A stretch of DNA of 60,000 nucleotides, from NCBI RefSeq assembly GCF_026151205.1, contig NC_087072.1, positions 7,490,084 through 7,550,083 of the forward strand, read 5' to 3'. The stretch's first letter is position 1; each line of letters starts with the position of its first letter. The notes under the pieces are model-generated. The model ran no database searches. It was not told the origin of the DNA and saw only the letters and a program-made list of their open reading frames with translations. A program made the position numbers and the translations under genes. Shown one piece after another: positions 20,850-31,516 of the stretch. This stretch comes from Bolinopsis microptera (lineage: Eukaryota; Ctenophora; Tentaculata; Lobata; Bolinopsidae).

Positions 20850-21266
20850 ATGGACGAGGACGGTTTCTTCTGTCGCTCAGGATGGGCTGAGAAATCTGGA
20901 GTTGCCGCGTTTGATACAGCTCGTGTGGAGATGGAGTCACGTGCTGATCTGAGCGCTGGGTCACGTGAGAGTGTCCAGCTACTCAAACCCTCCTGTCACC
21001 TCACCCAGGCCTGCTGGAAATCATTCCGTGGTCACGTGCACGGCTTTGAGGGATGGACCACGAGACGGCGGGTTGCTACTGAGGAAGAGAAGAAGAAACA
21101 TGGGGAGAAGAGGAAGAGTGCAGCGTACTTTACTGAGGTCACTTACACTGTGCCCCGAAATAAGAAGGTGTTAGATGATGTGAACGAATCAGAGGGCGAT
21201 ACTTCCTGTTCCGAGAGTAGTGATGATTTTGAGGCTCCTGTCAGCAAGAGATTGAAGGAATGTTAG
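20850..21266 (+). CDS. Unrecognised four-copy family, copy 4
   Basis: 138 residues from ATG 20850, three bases after the acceptor CTTTTCCAG (20846). It is the shortest copy: MDEDGFFCRSGWAEKSGVA, then AFDTARVEMESRADLSAG, LLKPSCHLTQACWKSFRGHV, GWTTRRRVATEEEKKKHGEK, YFTEVTYTVPR and a short acidic Ser-rich tail ending KRLKEC. It lacks the ten or so residues between KSxAA and the F-x-x-A-R segment seen in the other copies. The last Cys of the putative metal site is His here (HVH instead of HVC), a swap that zinc sites tolerate. Its codon use is richer in G/C than copies 1-3. Confidence 0.8.
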   Translation: MDEDGFFCRSGWAEKSGVAAFDTARVEMESRADLSAGSRESVQLLKPSCHLTQACWKSFRGHVHGFEGWTTRRRVATEEEKKKHGEKRKSAAYFTEVTYTVPRNKKVLDDVNESEGDTSCSESSDDFEAPVSKRLKEC

Positions 21267-21955
21267 TTGTTAGTTGGAGATGTTAATGCTTGAAACTTCT
21301 CCCCCATATCTGTATGATCCATTTGGGGACTGAAATCGACTTTAAATATTCAATGACCGTGATCTGAGTTTTGTACATATCAACCAGAAAAGTCTGATGA
21401 AAGCGTGTGAATTACTATTAATTTATGAAATGACTGAACCAAATTTTACCGTCGTCTTTTAATTTATTCTGCATGACATTTATTTTTTAACTCAGTTGAC
21501 AGTTAAACTAAATTTTAAAGATTTTCCTCATCCTAACCGAACATTTAAAACTAAATTCAGTTTAATGTGGGATTGACATATCAATTATTTTAATTAAGCT
21601 TGTTGTATATGTGTGTCAGATAACATAATTTATTTATTTTAGAATTTTAAATTTAAAGAGAATTTATGACACAAGATAACATGATTATGAACAGCATCTG
21701 ATTTCCCATCAATCAATTGTATCATTTTGACAACCACAACACCTGTATTATTTATTATTAACGAATTCATATTTGATTTCTGTTATTTCAAAATGAACCA
21801 CTGAACCTGCTTCTAAGTTCCGATATTTTTCTCAATATTTCATGCAATAACCAACCAAACTTCGGTCAAATACAAATTTCAGGGAATCCTAAACTTAACA
21901 AAACGTAACTGCAATACATCACAACTTCCTACTCAACCTCTTTGTCTCCCAATTA
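21267..21955. other. Intergenic
   Basis: AT-rich with no gene seen. It ends in a possible splice acceptor (CCCAATTAG, 21956) before the next gene. Confidence 0.45.
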
Positions 21956-21970
21956 GAATGTTGTGACACC

Positions 21971-24900
21971 ATGCCATGTAGCGTGGTCCATATCAGTCTA
22001 CAACTAGGAAATGCCACCACTAAGACACACCCTCTGGTAGTTAAAAGTAATGCTTCCTTTAACGATTTCCGCACCCTTCTCTGTGGTTTGTTCCACATTC
22101 CGCCCTACATTATCAGGGTCTCCTATGTGGATACTCTAACTGGGGATGTACAGGTTAGTTTTAATTAATTAATTAATTAATTAATTTCTTAATTTACTTC
22201 TTTTTGAAATCATCGAATATCTTGTGAGAAAATGTTGAGCGATATACATAGTATGCATACATACATATACATGCATACATAAAACTTTGCTATTATACTA
22301 CTCATACTTCTTTTTTATAATACACTCACCCAGTTGTGCTTCCAAAAATTGGCTGACATTCCGAATAGATTGCCCCTAAAATAAGTCTTCAACACACTAT
22401 CAGTTCACATCTGATTCTCCCTGCAGTATCTAGATGGGGCCTCCTACAGGCGGATCCACAGTCGGGGGAGTGATCGGGTAGAACACCTCTCCATTGTAGG
22501 GATACATTTCGAGATTCTGGAGATAGTGGACGATTTCTGCTCTGCTGTCTTGAAGCTCGATGATGTGGTCCAACATCACAAGTACGCGACTATTAGTTGG
22601 CTATTTGAATTACTTTTTATTAATGAAAGGATATATGGGATGAATTTTATATTATGTTCTTTAAAAAGTATTTTTATTTAATAACTCATGATGAAACGAA
22701 AACTAAAATTTAAACCAAAATTAAAACCAAGCGAATACATGAGATTTAGAATGAATTCATTGATGCTCTTTTAAAAATATCGTAGAATTTGTATGATATT
22801 AACTTTCTGATAGCATAATATCCGCAGTTTTCTGGGTACGGATACTTTCAATGAAGGTGAAGATGAAGTCTTACGTAAGTTAATATTTTGTTTTATGTCA
22901 AATTTGAATAAGCCATTTAAGATAGTCATGAGTTTATCTATATCTAACACTGCTTAACATCACAGATGGACATATCTTATGTACAAACTACAGTTATACT
23001 ACACATGCATTGTATCTGTTAACTAGTCTTACACAGTCATATGATGAGTCTTTGATTTTTAAGTTAATATCAGATTGTTTCTGATAACTTTTAACAGCAG
23101 CATGTGTTATGACGTAGAATATCAATCAGAAGTGTAATCGTTCTTCTACAGCTGGTAACACACATAATTGCAGATTACCTGTTATTACCTGATATTACTA
23201 TCTTCGCAGATTACCTGATATTACGGTACAGTAGTATGGTAGAAACAGGACTATACCCTTGGCAGACGGAGTTTTGTGATAACAACAGATATTACTTTTA
23301 CACTCAGTGTTTGTCGTACAAGTTCCTAGGAACTGCCAAGCAACTGAGGTTGTATCATCTCAGTAAAAACGGTACTGACGCCGCCAAGGTTCACCAGGTT
23401 CGTACAGCGTTACACTTCATAGAGAGTTACGGGACCACGGGGGTAAGTTGCGAATATGATGGCTTTTATAACTTTTCAATGTTTGTAGTACGAATCTAGT
23501 TTCATATCATGTTTCAGATAACAATGTTACGGTACCTAACCCTAAACCTAATGTGGAATTTCCTGGCCACAAAAGGAGACAGACTACATTGGTACGAACA
23601 TGGTGCTGTACCTCTTGCAGTTGACACCTTCTTCGACTCAGAACACCAGACTTCACCTATCGGCTTCCTGAACGCCAACCACCCCCTCCTGGAGCTGAGT
23701 ATTGGAGTACTGGTCCAGTTTGCTGAGATGGAGAGTGTGAAGGTTCAGCTGTGTAATAACAACCGGTTTATGAGGAGGTTCTGCGAGGTTATAGCTGATA
23801 CCAGGAATCTGTCCAGCAGCAATGATGAGATCCTCTATAATGGGCAGGTTAGTGACCACTTGAATTATTTTTTGACTTCTTTGTTGTGGAGCAACACGTT
23901 TTTCGGGTCACGCGATTGCCGGTAAGCCACCGATGATCTCATGATACTAGTTGCCACTAGTATCGCGGGCGGGGCAGTAAAATAGTCTCTTTTTTGGAAT
24001 ACGCGAGAAATCTTTTGATTGTGAATCAGCAGCCCAGCTTTGCGCGCGATCGATATATATAAGCTAGCGCGCGTATATTATTTTACTCTTCGATCGAGCT
24101 AGCTATCACACTATCACAGCCACACAGTATCAAAGCCACACAGAAAATAAGTAATAACATCGATATTCGATAAGACTAGCTAAGCATTTGTTTAGGTGTA
24201 AACGTTATCTTACTGAAAGCTGTTTTTCCTTCTTCAGAATGTCTATAAAAATAACTTCTTCCACTTTACATGAAGTTCATTCGTTCGGTATCTACTGCCC
24301 ACTGCCTAATAAGGTCTTTAAATACTTATGGAGGCTAGAAAGGCTAAATTATAGCTCTATTGCGGTCTAACGTAGTTAAGATAGTGAATGCACAATCTTG
24401 CACACGACTGTGGCCTGTGGCTTAACATTTTCAAAATCAATACTTCCATGATGTAAATTTATACGGTACAATCCATGACAACTTCATAGACGCAAATTTC
24501 AGCTCAAGCTGAACACCCTGATGTGCCTAATATCTAGCCCCTCTACACATCTCCAATTCCTCAGACGAGACATTCTACACATTCTTACACAACTCTCCTC
24601 ATTCGTGTGAGTTTTCCTAGATTCTGTAATTTTACCAAAATGGCACATCGGAAGAAATGGAGTCCACCTCGTCCCATACCAGATCTTGTGGAGGAGTTGG
24701 TCAGACACTCTCTTAAAACGAAAACCAGGACTGATGGTTATTTGGACGTCATGTTTTTACAACTTACGGAAAAGACTCTGTTTCCAGTAAAATTCAGTGC
24801 AACTATTTCAGGATGAACAACGTGGCGTCGTACTACTTCTTCAGTCTTTGTGTCGCTTTTCTCTTCGGTTTCTCACTTGAAGACATTAGGACAAATTCTA

Positions 24901-26430
24901 AAGCTCATGCTAACTGTATTAAGGTGAGTTACTGAATAGTTTAGATGATTTGCTGCAGATTGTTAGATGGATATTGTTGCAGTTTCTAAATTATAACGAT
25001 GAGTAAGTATCAAACGAATACTTACCGTGAGTCTCGATTTATGGGCAGTTTCTTATTTCCCCGTTAGAGGCATCTTATTGAATTAAAATGTCTGATTAAA
25101 CAGGGTTTTCGATTCAATTATATAAGTCTCCCAGTAAATTGGGGGTTGACTTTATTAGTAGATAAGATAATATGTCACATCTTCTAGAACAGACATAACG
25201 AGCGTTTGTGCGAGTTCAGTTTCCTGACGTCCTCTGTTAGAAACTTCCTAAGGAACTTTAAACCCAGTCAACAGTACAAGTTTGAAGTGGTCAAGCAATA
25301 TTTGTGGGTAAGATATGGTACTTTGATACATATGGTACGAGTAATTTAATGGGTGTTCATGGGTTATTGGGTAAACAAATTTTTTTGTCGAAATTTCTAA
25401 TTTAGATTAGGTGTGCTTCGTTTCATTTCCTAGCAACAACAAAAAATATGTTTCGAAGTACAGTAATACCCGGATTTACCGCGGAGTCTGGGAGAAAGGG
25501 AAAAGCCGTGGTAAATCGGCGTTTGCAGTAAATTGGGAAGCGGTAAATCGGGATTTTTCTGTACTCCGAATAGTGACATTATTTCTGTATCATCCCATAA
25601 TATTTTTAAGTATGCTATTCTGGTGATTCGACAATTTAAGTTGTTCTAAACAATTTTTAGACAGTAACACATCCCCGTTAGATAACAATGAAACCGTACG
25701 TGGAACTAGCGTGGTCAAACGCAATCCCACCCTGTCAAGACACGGACCCTGGTCCCCCGATTGAGCTGGACCATGGCTTCCATGTAGAGGCTGCTAAAGC
25801 TAAGTACTTACCCAAGATCATGGGAGTGTGGTCCCTGGAGAACATGACCCGGAACAAGGAAAATGTTAAGATTATATACGAGGAAGGTTGGTTGGTAGAT
25901 TTTAGATTATGATCTCATGGCACTGGAGAGAGTTTGATTTTAAGCTTTTATCTAGATTTAGGAAAAGAGTCTGAGAACCCTGGTGTAAAACAGGCGAGTT
26001 GCTGAAACTTATATCTGTGCAGGATTAGAAGATTTCGTGACGATGATAAGCTGGGAGTTTCCCCAGTTTAAGCAGCGTCGAGCTATGAACTGTGTTTGTG
26101 AAGATAACTGTAATATTATTCCGGGAACACAGCCCCATCCTCCATCACTTCAGAACATCTGCCGAGCTAAACTCATGGTGCGTTCTATATGAATTATTAT
26201 TTATATATATATATATATCGTGACGTCATTTCCTGTTACGTCATATTACGTGACTGATCAACGTCGTAAATTTCCAGAAATAATCACCTGGGCCGGGTGA
26301 TTGATGTTTGCCCTCCCCTGCCATTTATATTTGATTCACTCTTTTTCAGAGGCTGGGAGGAGTCACGCCCCAGATTGGTATCAATGGCTCTATGACCGAC
26401 ATATTCAATTCTCTTCGAGTTATGGTGTGA
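21971..26430 (+). CDS. Unrecognised 11-exon gene, helical (ARM-like?) protein
   Basis: Exons that join in phase: 21971-22153, 22427-22581, 22828-22874, 23210-23442 (or from 23174), 23518-23847, 24503-24606, 24812-24923, 25188-25307, 25682-25886, 26023-26177 and 26350-26430 (stop 26428-26430), about 570 residues. The N-terminal 60 residues could be a ubiquitin-like fold (HPLVVKSNASFNDFRTLLC). The middle (RYLTLNLMWNFLATKGDR, LNANHPLLELSIGVLVQFAE, VKVQLCNNNRFMRRFCEVI) has the Leu-rich paired-helix look of ARM/HEAT proteins. The C-terminal region is mixed, with Cys-rich CVCEDNC. There is no signal peptide. The leader has a two-codon uORF (ATG TTG TGA, 21958). I cannot name the family. Confidence 0.65.
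22157..22280 (+). repeat. AATT microsatellite and CATA-rich repeat in intron 1
   Basis: Tandem taattaattaatt units at about 22160-22185, followed near 22248-22280 by catacatacatatacatg-type repeats. Both are intronic in the 11-exon gene. Confidence 0.8.
23171..23222 (+). promoter_or_regulatory. Duplicated 3' splice site (in-frame tandem acceptors)
   Basis: The sequence gcagattacct occurs twice, giving AG acceptors at 23172-23173 and 23208-23209, 36 bases apart. Both join the upstream exon in the same phase, and the intervening 36 bases are open, so use of the first would add 12 residues. Confidence 0.6.
25461..25561. mobile_element. 101-bp Tc1/mariner-pogo-like MITE
   Basis: Starts CAGTAATACCCGGATTTACC and ends with a near complement (ggtaaatcgggatttttctg), flanked by TA on both sides (25459-25460 and 25562-25563). 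A CAG..CTG TIR with a TA duplication is typical of pogo/Tigger-type non-autonomous elements. It lies in an intron of the 11-exon gene. Confidence 0.7.
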
Positions 26431-26695
26431 AACAACGCGGTTGTTAAATTCATTTACGATTTATTGTAAGACTACGAAAAGTGTTTTTCCATGAAAAGAA
26501 GCCCAAGCTTAATCGATCGAGATAAAGGATCAAGCATAGTTAACGGTTAGCATATTTTCTAAAATGGTCTGTGTGCATGTAGTAATTATTGTTTAGTAAA
26601 GAATAGAATGAAACTTTCTTTATTAATAAAAGCTATGATAATTTGCAAAGATCCTCAGATAATAACCTATGATAATAACCAATAACTTGGATTCA

Positions 26696-27421
26696 GGGGG
26701 CAGGGGGGGGTCTTCATGGAAATTTTCTCAAAATCGACTTTTTAGTTGTTTCTGATAGATGGGAGTGATATCTATCAGATGCTTTTAATCCGATAGAAAA
26801 ATATTGCTCCTAGCAGAAATTATCGCCGGTAGAAGGTCAGCGCTTGTGTGTAATTGTATTGCGCGAGCGATTTTTGATCGCGTGCCCTGAAAATCGAGTC
26901 TAAAAATCTATCTTCTCCTACATTTTTTGAGCAATCACCCTTAAACTTTCAGGATATGTTCTAAGGATCATTTAGAAGGGATTGTCCGGGCAAAATTTTG
27001 AGATAGGCCTTAAAACATTTTTTATTTGATTTTGAAAATCTTGGACCTGGTTTTTTGACGATTTTTCGAGGTCCAAGATTTTTAAAATCGAATAAAAAAT
27101 GTTTAAAGGCCTATCTCAAAATTTTGCCCGGACAATCCCTTCTAAATGATCCTTAGAACATATCCTGAAAGTTTGAGGGTGATTGCTCAAAAAATGTAGG
27201 AGAAGATAGATTTTTAGACTCGATTTTCAGGGCACGCGATCAAAAATCGCTCGCGCAATACAATTACACACAAGCGCTGACCTTCTACCGGCGATAATTT
27301 CTGCTAGGAGCAATATTTTTCTATTGGATTAAAAGTATCTGATAGATATCACTCCCCTCTATCAGAAACAACTAAAAAGTCGATTTTGAGAAAATTTCCA
27401 TTAAGACCCCCCCCTGCCCCC
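26696..27421. mobile_element. Near-perfect foldback element, 726 bp, TTCA duplication
   Basis: Two inverted arms of about 345 bases are almost identical and face each other across a spacer of about 30 bases near 27050. The ends are GGGGGCAGGGGGGGGTCTT. A 4-bp direct repeat, TTCA, flanks the element (26692-26695 and 27422-27425). The arms differ at only a few sites (for example tcttcatgg/tcttaatgg and gatgggag/gaggggag), so the palindrome is young or kept uniform by conversion. No ORF. It lies between the 11-exon gene and THOC3. Confidence 0.85.
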
Positions 27422-27867
27422 TTCAGTGATCAAGAATTTTGCATGAGATGATGAATAAATGAATTACCGATCTTACAAAGTATGTACGGGTATTATTCAA
27501 TCTTTAATCTTCTACTTTGATATTACTTATCTTAAATGTTGTATCTAAATAATTTATTGGTAGATATTGTTTTAAATCATAACTTCCTTTACGGGGGGCT
27601 ATTCCAGATGTTTCAAAATGGAAACTTTAATTATTTGAGAGTGGGGAACCACTGGTGTATTTAAAACTTTGTTAATGCTTGTAAAATGTATATAGGTTTG
27701 TTGCAATCGAAAAGATTAATAATTATTAGAGTGGGGTATACTTGTCACGATAATATGTTTTTCTTATTGTCTTTTTATTGTTTTAATTGTAAATATATTT
27801 TGTTTTCAGATCCGAAAATCGCGCTTTACTTGGAATAAATAACGTGCAACCGATAACTAGGAAATCT

Positions 27868-27976
27868 TGAAATCTTGTTACTTTTGTAACTTTTGCAACT
27901 CTTGTTACTCTTGTTACTTTTGTTACTCTTGTAAATCTTGTTATTCTTGTAACGTTTGTAACTCTTGTAACTCCAG
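27868..27976 (+). repeat. 9-base minisatellite directly upstream of THOC3 start
   Basis: About twelve units of cttgttact / cttgtaact / cttttgtaa lead straight into the acceptor CTCCAG (ending 27976), one base before the THOC3 ATG. The array is pyrimidine-rich on this strand and may act as, or have expanded from, the polypyrimidine tract. It also reads as an open Cys-rich frame (CNSCYSC-type), which I take to be non-coding. Confidence 0.85.
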
Positions 27977-27977
27977 G

Positions 27978-29440
27978 ATGGTAGCAGCAGGTAAGGATAC
28001 TGCCAGTTACATCGAGAAAGTTCGAAAGGATCTCGGACGTTCGAGAACCAAGGAATTCTCAGCTCACAATTCTAAAGCTCACTGTGTAGCATGGAACTGC
28101 ACTGGCAAATACATCGCTTCAGGTAAGCTTGATTTTATCTAATATTTGGGGTTAAGATAAGATTTTTTTCGTCTCAGGCATAACTTTTAAAATGCTTAAA
28201 TCCTCATCTCCTACCCTACACACTACACAGCACACCTAAAATACTAAGTTAAACATCACTTTTTAATGACGAATCGTGAATATTAATCAGCCACTCCTCA
28301 GGATCTCTTGACAAAACAGCGTTTGTACAGAGTTTTAAAGAAGATAGACTGAGTAAGGAGTTCAGTCTGAAGGGACACGAGGATGCAGTGGACCAGATCG
28401 CATGGCACCCCTCGGATCCTAACATGCTCAGTACCGTCTCCACTGACAAAACTCTCCGACTATGGGACATTCGCACTCCTCAGGTTTCTAACTATTCGTA
28501 GATTTTCTGCATGGAATATCGACGAGGGGCTTCAGAAGTTTTATATTTTCAAAAACTGGATTGTGTGCTCGGAATGAGATTTGTAATCATAAAATAATGA
28601 ACACGTTCTCTTTAGAAAACAGTGGCCTGCATCACAACAAAAGGAGAAGTTATCAACATGACGTGGAAGAGTGACGGCAGCACAATTGCTCTGGGGAACA
28701 AGGACGACATGGTCTGTTTTGTGGACTACAAGACTCATAAGATCATAGCTGACAAACAGTTCGATTTTGAGGTTAACGAGATTGGATGGAACAATACTGA
28801 TGAGCATTTCTATCTCACTTCAGGTGATTCTCGCACAGGTGATTTGAACACTCAGTATAAGTTTTCACCACTCTCTGTGTTTAAATTTCTTTCTTGATTC
28901 AGGATAATAGATATTTTTTAAATTATTCACGTCCTACATTTCTAAATTGTGTGATAGACGCTGAAACATCTCCCTATCTCCCCAGGTAACGGTTCAATCC
29001 ACATCACCCAATACCCCTCACTGGAGCCCCTCCTCCAAATCCCAGCCCACACCGCGCACTGTATCTGTCTCAAGTTCTCGCCCGACAAACAGCGCTTCGC
29101 AACGGGCGGCGCGGACGCGCTCATCAACATATGGGACGCCTCAGAGCTGTCTTATCTAACATCCTACTCAAGGCTAGAGTGGCCGGTCAGGACGTTATCT
29201 TTCAACCACGACGGCAGGTTACTGGCTGCCGGGTCTGAGGATCTGGTTATTGATATAGCACTTGTGGAGACGGGAGAGAAGGTAGCGACCGTGTCTTGTA
29301 ACGCATTTCCGTTTTGTGTCGCCTGGCACCCATCCCAGAATCTGCTAGCATACGTTACAGACGATAAATCTAAACATAATGAGAAGCACTCCAGAGACAG
29401 TGATAAAACCACTGGGTGTGTGAAACTGTTCGGGTTGTAG
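27978..29440 (+). CDS. THOC3: THOC3, WD40 subunit of the THO/TREX complex
   Basis: Exons 27978-28122, 28302-28483, 28616-28823 and 28986-29440 join in phase to 329 residues (human THOC3 is 351). WD repeats can be read throughout: HCVAWNCTGKYIASGSLDKT, HEDAVDQIAWHPSDPNMLST followed by DKTLRLWDIR, ITTKGEVINMTWKSDG, FATGGADALINIWDASEL, WPVRTLSFNHDGRLLAAGSE and FCVAWHPSQNLLAY, ending CVKLFGL. The late region GADALINIWD..SYSRLEWPVRTLSF is characteristic of THOC3/Tex1. THO couples transcription to mRNA processing and nuclear export. The ATG lies one base after a splice acceptor. MPDU1 follows on the same strand with about 340 bases between the stop and the next acceptor. Confidence 0.95.
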
Positions 29441-29789
29441 GCCTTATCTTAATAACTATGGTTATTTATTTACTTTTTAAGATGAGATTTAAATCTATTT
29501 GGCAATATTTTTACCGCCAGAAGCAGACTTTTAAATTTTATAATTCATCATTATTAACGAATGTTTTACTATTGAACGGATGTTCTGATTGTCGATTTAT
29601 TTGACTGTATCATATTATGAAGTTTCTCTCTAAGTTGACTCTGGATTCCCGTCTTCATCTCAATGCCACTCTTTTAGAGTTTTAGGCTGAGACTTCAACT
29701 ATTCCTTTTTTGCAGAGAGATAACCCCACATTTAAAATTCCCCATTTGCCATGCTAAATCTAAACCCACCTCTATACCTATAGGCGACC

Positions 29790-30876
29790 ATGTATCTAGA
29801 ACTGATCCAGGCGATCACTCCCCTCCTGCTGATCTTCATGACAGAGGAATGTGTGGACACAATCTTCGTCAAGTTCAACATTCTCGACGCAGACTGCCTG
29901 AAACTCATCATCAGTAAGGGTTTGGGGTATGCTATTGTGGCTGGATCCATGTTCGTCAAATTCCCTCAGATTGTCAAGATTTACAACAGTTCTTCAATTG
30001 CGGGTCTATCTCTTACTACCTTCGTTTTGGAAACTATCGTTGTTATTGTAAGTCTGATTTTTCAGAAACTCTCTGTCAAGCTGAAGTCCGTCCATTTTAG
30101 TGAATTTGTATAAAGATTTATTTTTAGCTCGAGCTTAACATCCTACGTTGTTCTAGAATTAATACAAAATCAGAGGATTTAAATAATCCATAATTACAAT
30201 TAATGTTCCACGTTCAGTGTCCCCACGATCTAGCACGTGTAACCTCTACACTCTACAGGTGACGGTGTCCTATAACTACGCGCAGTCCCTGCCGTTCAGC
30301 ACGTGGGGGGAAAGCTTCTTCATCCTGCTCCAGCTGATAATCCTGCTGTCCCAGTACTTCCACTACACTTCCAGCAAGGTGCTGCTCCTGGTGACCCCTG
30401 TCCTGATCCCTGCCCTTACCTGGCTCCTGACAACTCTATCTCATCAGTACCTGACTCTCTGTCTTACCGCCTCTATTCCCCTCATGGCTCTCAGCAAGGT
30501 TGGAAAATGCAAATTTATTTATGCGATAGTTTAAGGTTTAGCTTTTTGAGTCAACAAATGTGAGCTCAATTATGAAATGTGCTGTTATATTGTTTAACGA
30601 TGATAGTTTTGATCAAAAGATATATCTACTCCAAAATCGTTTCAGATCCTACAAATAAAGTCTAACTTTATGAACGGACACACTGGCCAGCTCTCGTTCA
30701 TAACCAGTCTGATGAACTTCCTAGGATGCCTGGCTCGTCTGTTCACGGTTATTCAGGAAGTGGACGACTCTCTCATCCTCTTCAACAGCACCACAGTGTT
30801 CTCTCTCAACACTATCATCGTGCTTCAGTTCCTCATGTATTGGAGTGTTGTGCCACCCAAAGAGAAGAGTAGTTAG
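29790..30876 (+). CDS. MPDU1: MPDU1, mannose-P-dolichol utilisation defect 1 protein
   Basis: Exons 29790-30047, 30259-30498 and 30646-30876 join to 242 residues (human 247). The first PQ-loop reads KGLGYAIVAGSMFVKFPQIVKI followed by GLSLTTFVLE; later segments include LPFSTWGESFFILLQ, and the second loop has MNGHTGQLSFITSLMNFLG and ARLFTVIQE. These are diagnostic for MPDU1/SL15. About seven hydrophobic helices indicate an ER membrane protein. MPDU1 is needed for use of dolichol-phosphate mannose and glucose in N-glycan and GPI assembly (family knowledge). The ATG is six bases after the acceptor CCTATAG (29783). Confidence 0.95.
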
Positions 30877-31068
30877 GTTTGTTGACTTTCACGTGAGTAT
30901 TATATACATAACCATTTAGCTTAAAACTTTGTAATTTTTTAGGAATTGGGTTTTAGTTTTTGCTTCGTATATATGATAGATATTATAGTGGTTGTGATTA
31001 CTGTTTAAATGGTTTATGTTTTTGTTTGATTTCTGTTTTGAATGTAATTATTACATCTTTTCATAACG

Positions 31069-31165
31069 GCATGTACCGCTACTTACGGTATGTACGGTAT
31101 GTACCGCTACTTACGGTATGTACGGTATGTACCGCTACTTACGGTATGTACGGTATGCACTGGTA
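31069..31165 (+). repeat. 28-base minisatellite downstream of MPDU1
   Basis: About three and a half perfect tandem copies of a unit read as tgtaccgctacttacggtat followed by gtacggta. No coding role; it lies in the 3' flank of MPDU1. Confidence 0.9.
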
Positions 31166-31516
31166 CTTACACTTTTTTAGAATGTTCCCAATGTTTTGCT
31201 TGATTTGATAGGAGGATAGGTTAGTGCACAGTGCACACAGTATGGTAAGCTACCATGATATTAACATTACTCACCTCACACAGCATTCTTCATCTATCAA
31301 TATTTTCTTTTGTTTGATTTTGATTGTACACTCTAAACATGTTATGAAATTAACATCATGAATTTAACTGGTTTCATTAAACATCAAATATCTCCTCCGA
31401 ATTCTCGTATTTAAAAATACATTATCTTTTAAAATAGGGCGAAAAGCCTTTTGACTATAATTATGTATATTAAGCATAAAATCTGATGTTTACACTTTTC
31501 AATAGGTCCCTCAGCC

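Noticed and set aside
24607-24816. 69-residue ORF MSFPRFC...
   Set aside because: It lies in the 205-base intron between exons 24503-24606 and 24812-24923 of the 11-exon gene, whose phases match without it.
25646-25690. Acceptor at 25659 (tttttag|acagtaac) for the 11-exon gene
   Set aside because: It gives an in-frame stop after six codons; the acceptor ending 25681 keeps the frame open and gives a plausible continuation.
27867-27977. In-frame Cys-rich N-terminal extension of THOC3
   Set aside because: It is encoded by a 9-base tandem repeat ending in a splice acceptor one base before the conserved-start ATG; more likely intron or leader.
28622-29412. Reverse-strand ORFs within THOC3
   Set aside because: Opposite conserved WD40 exons; no independent support.
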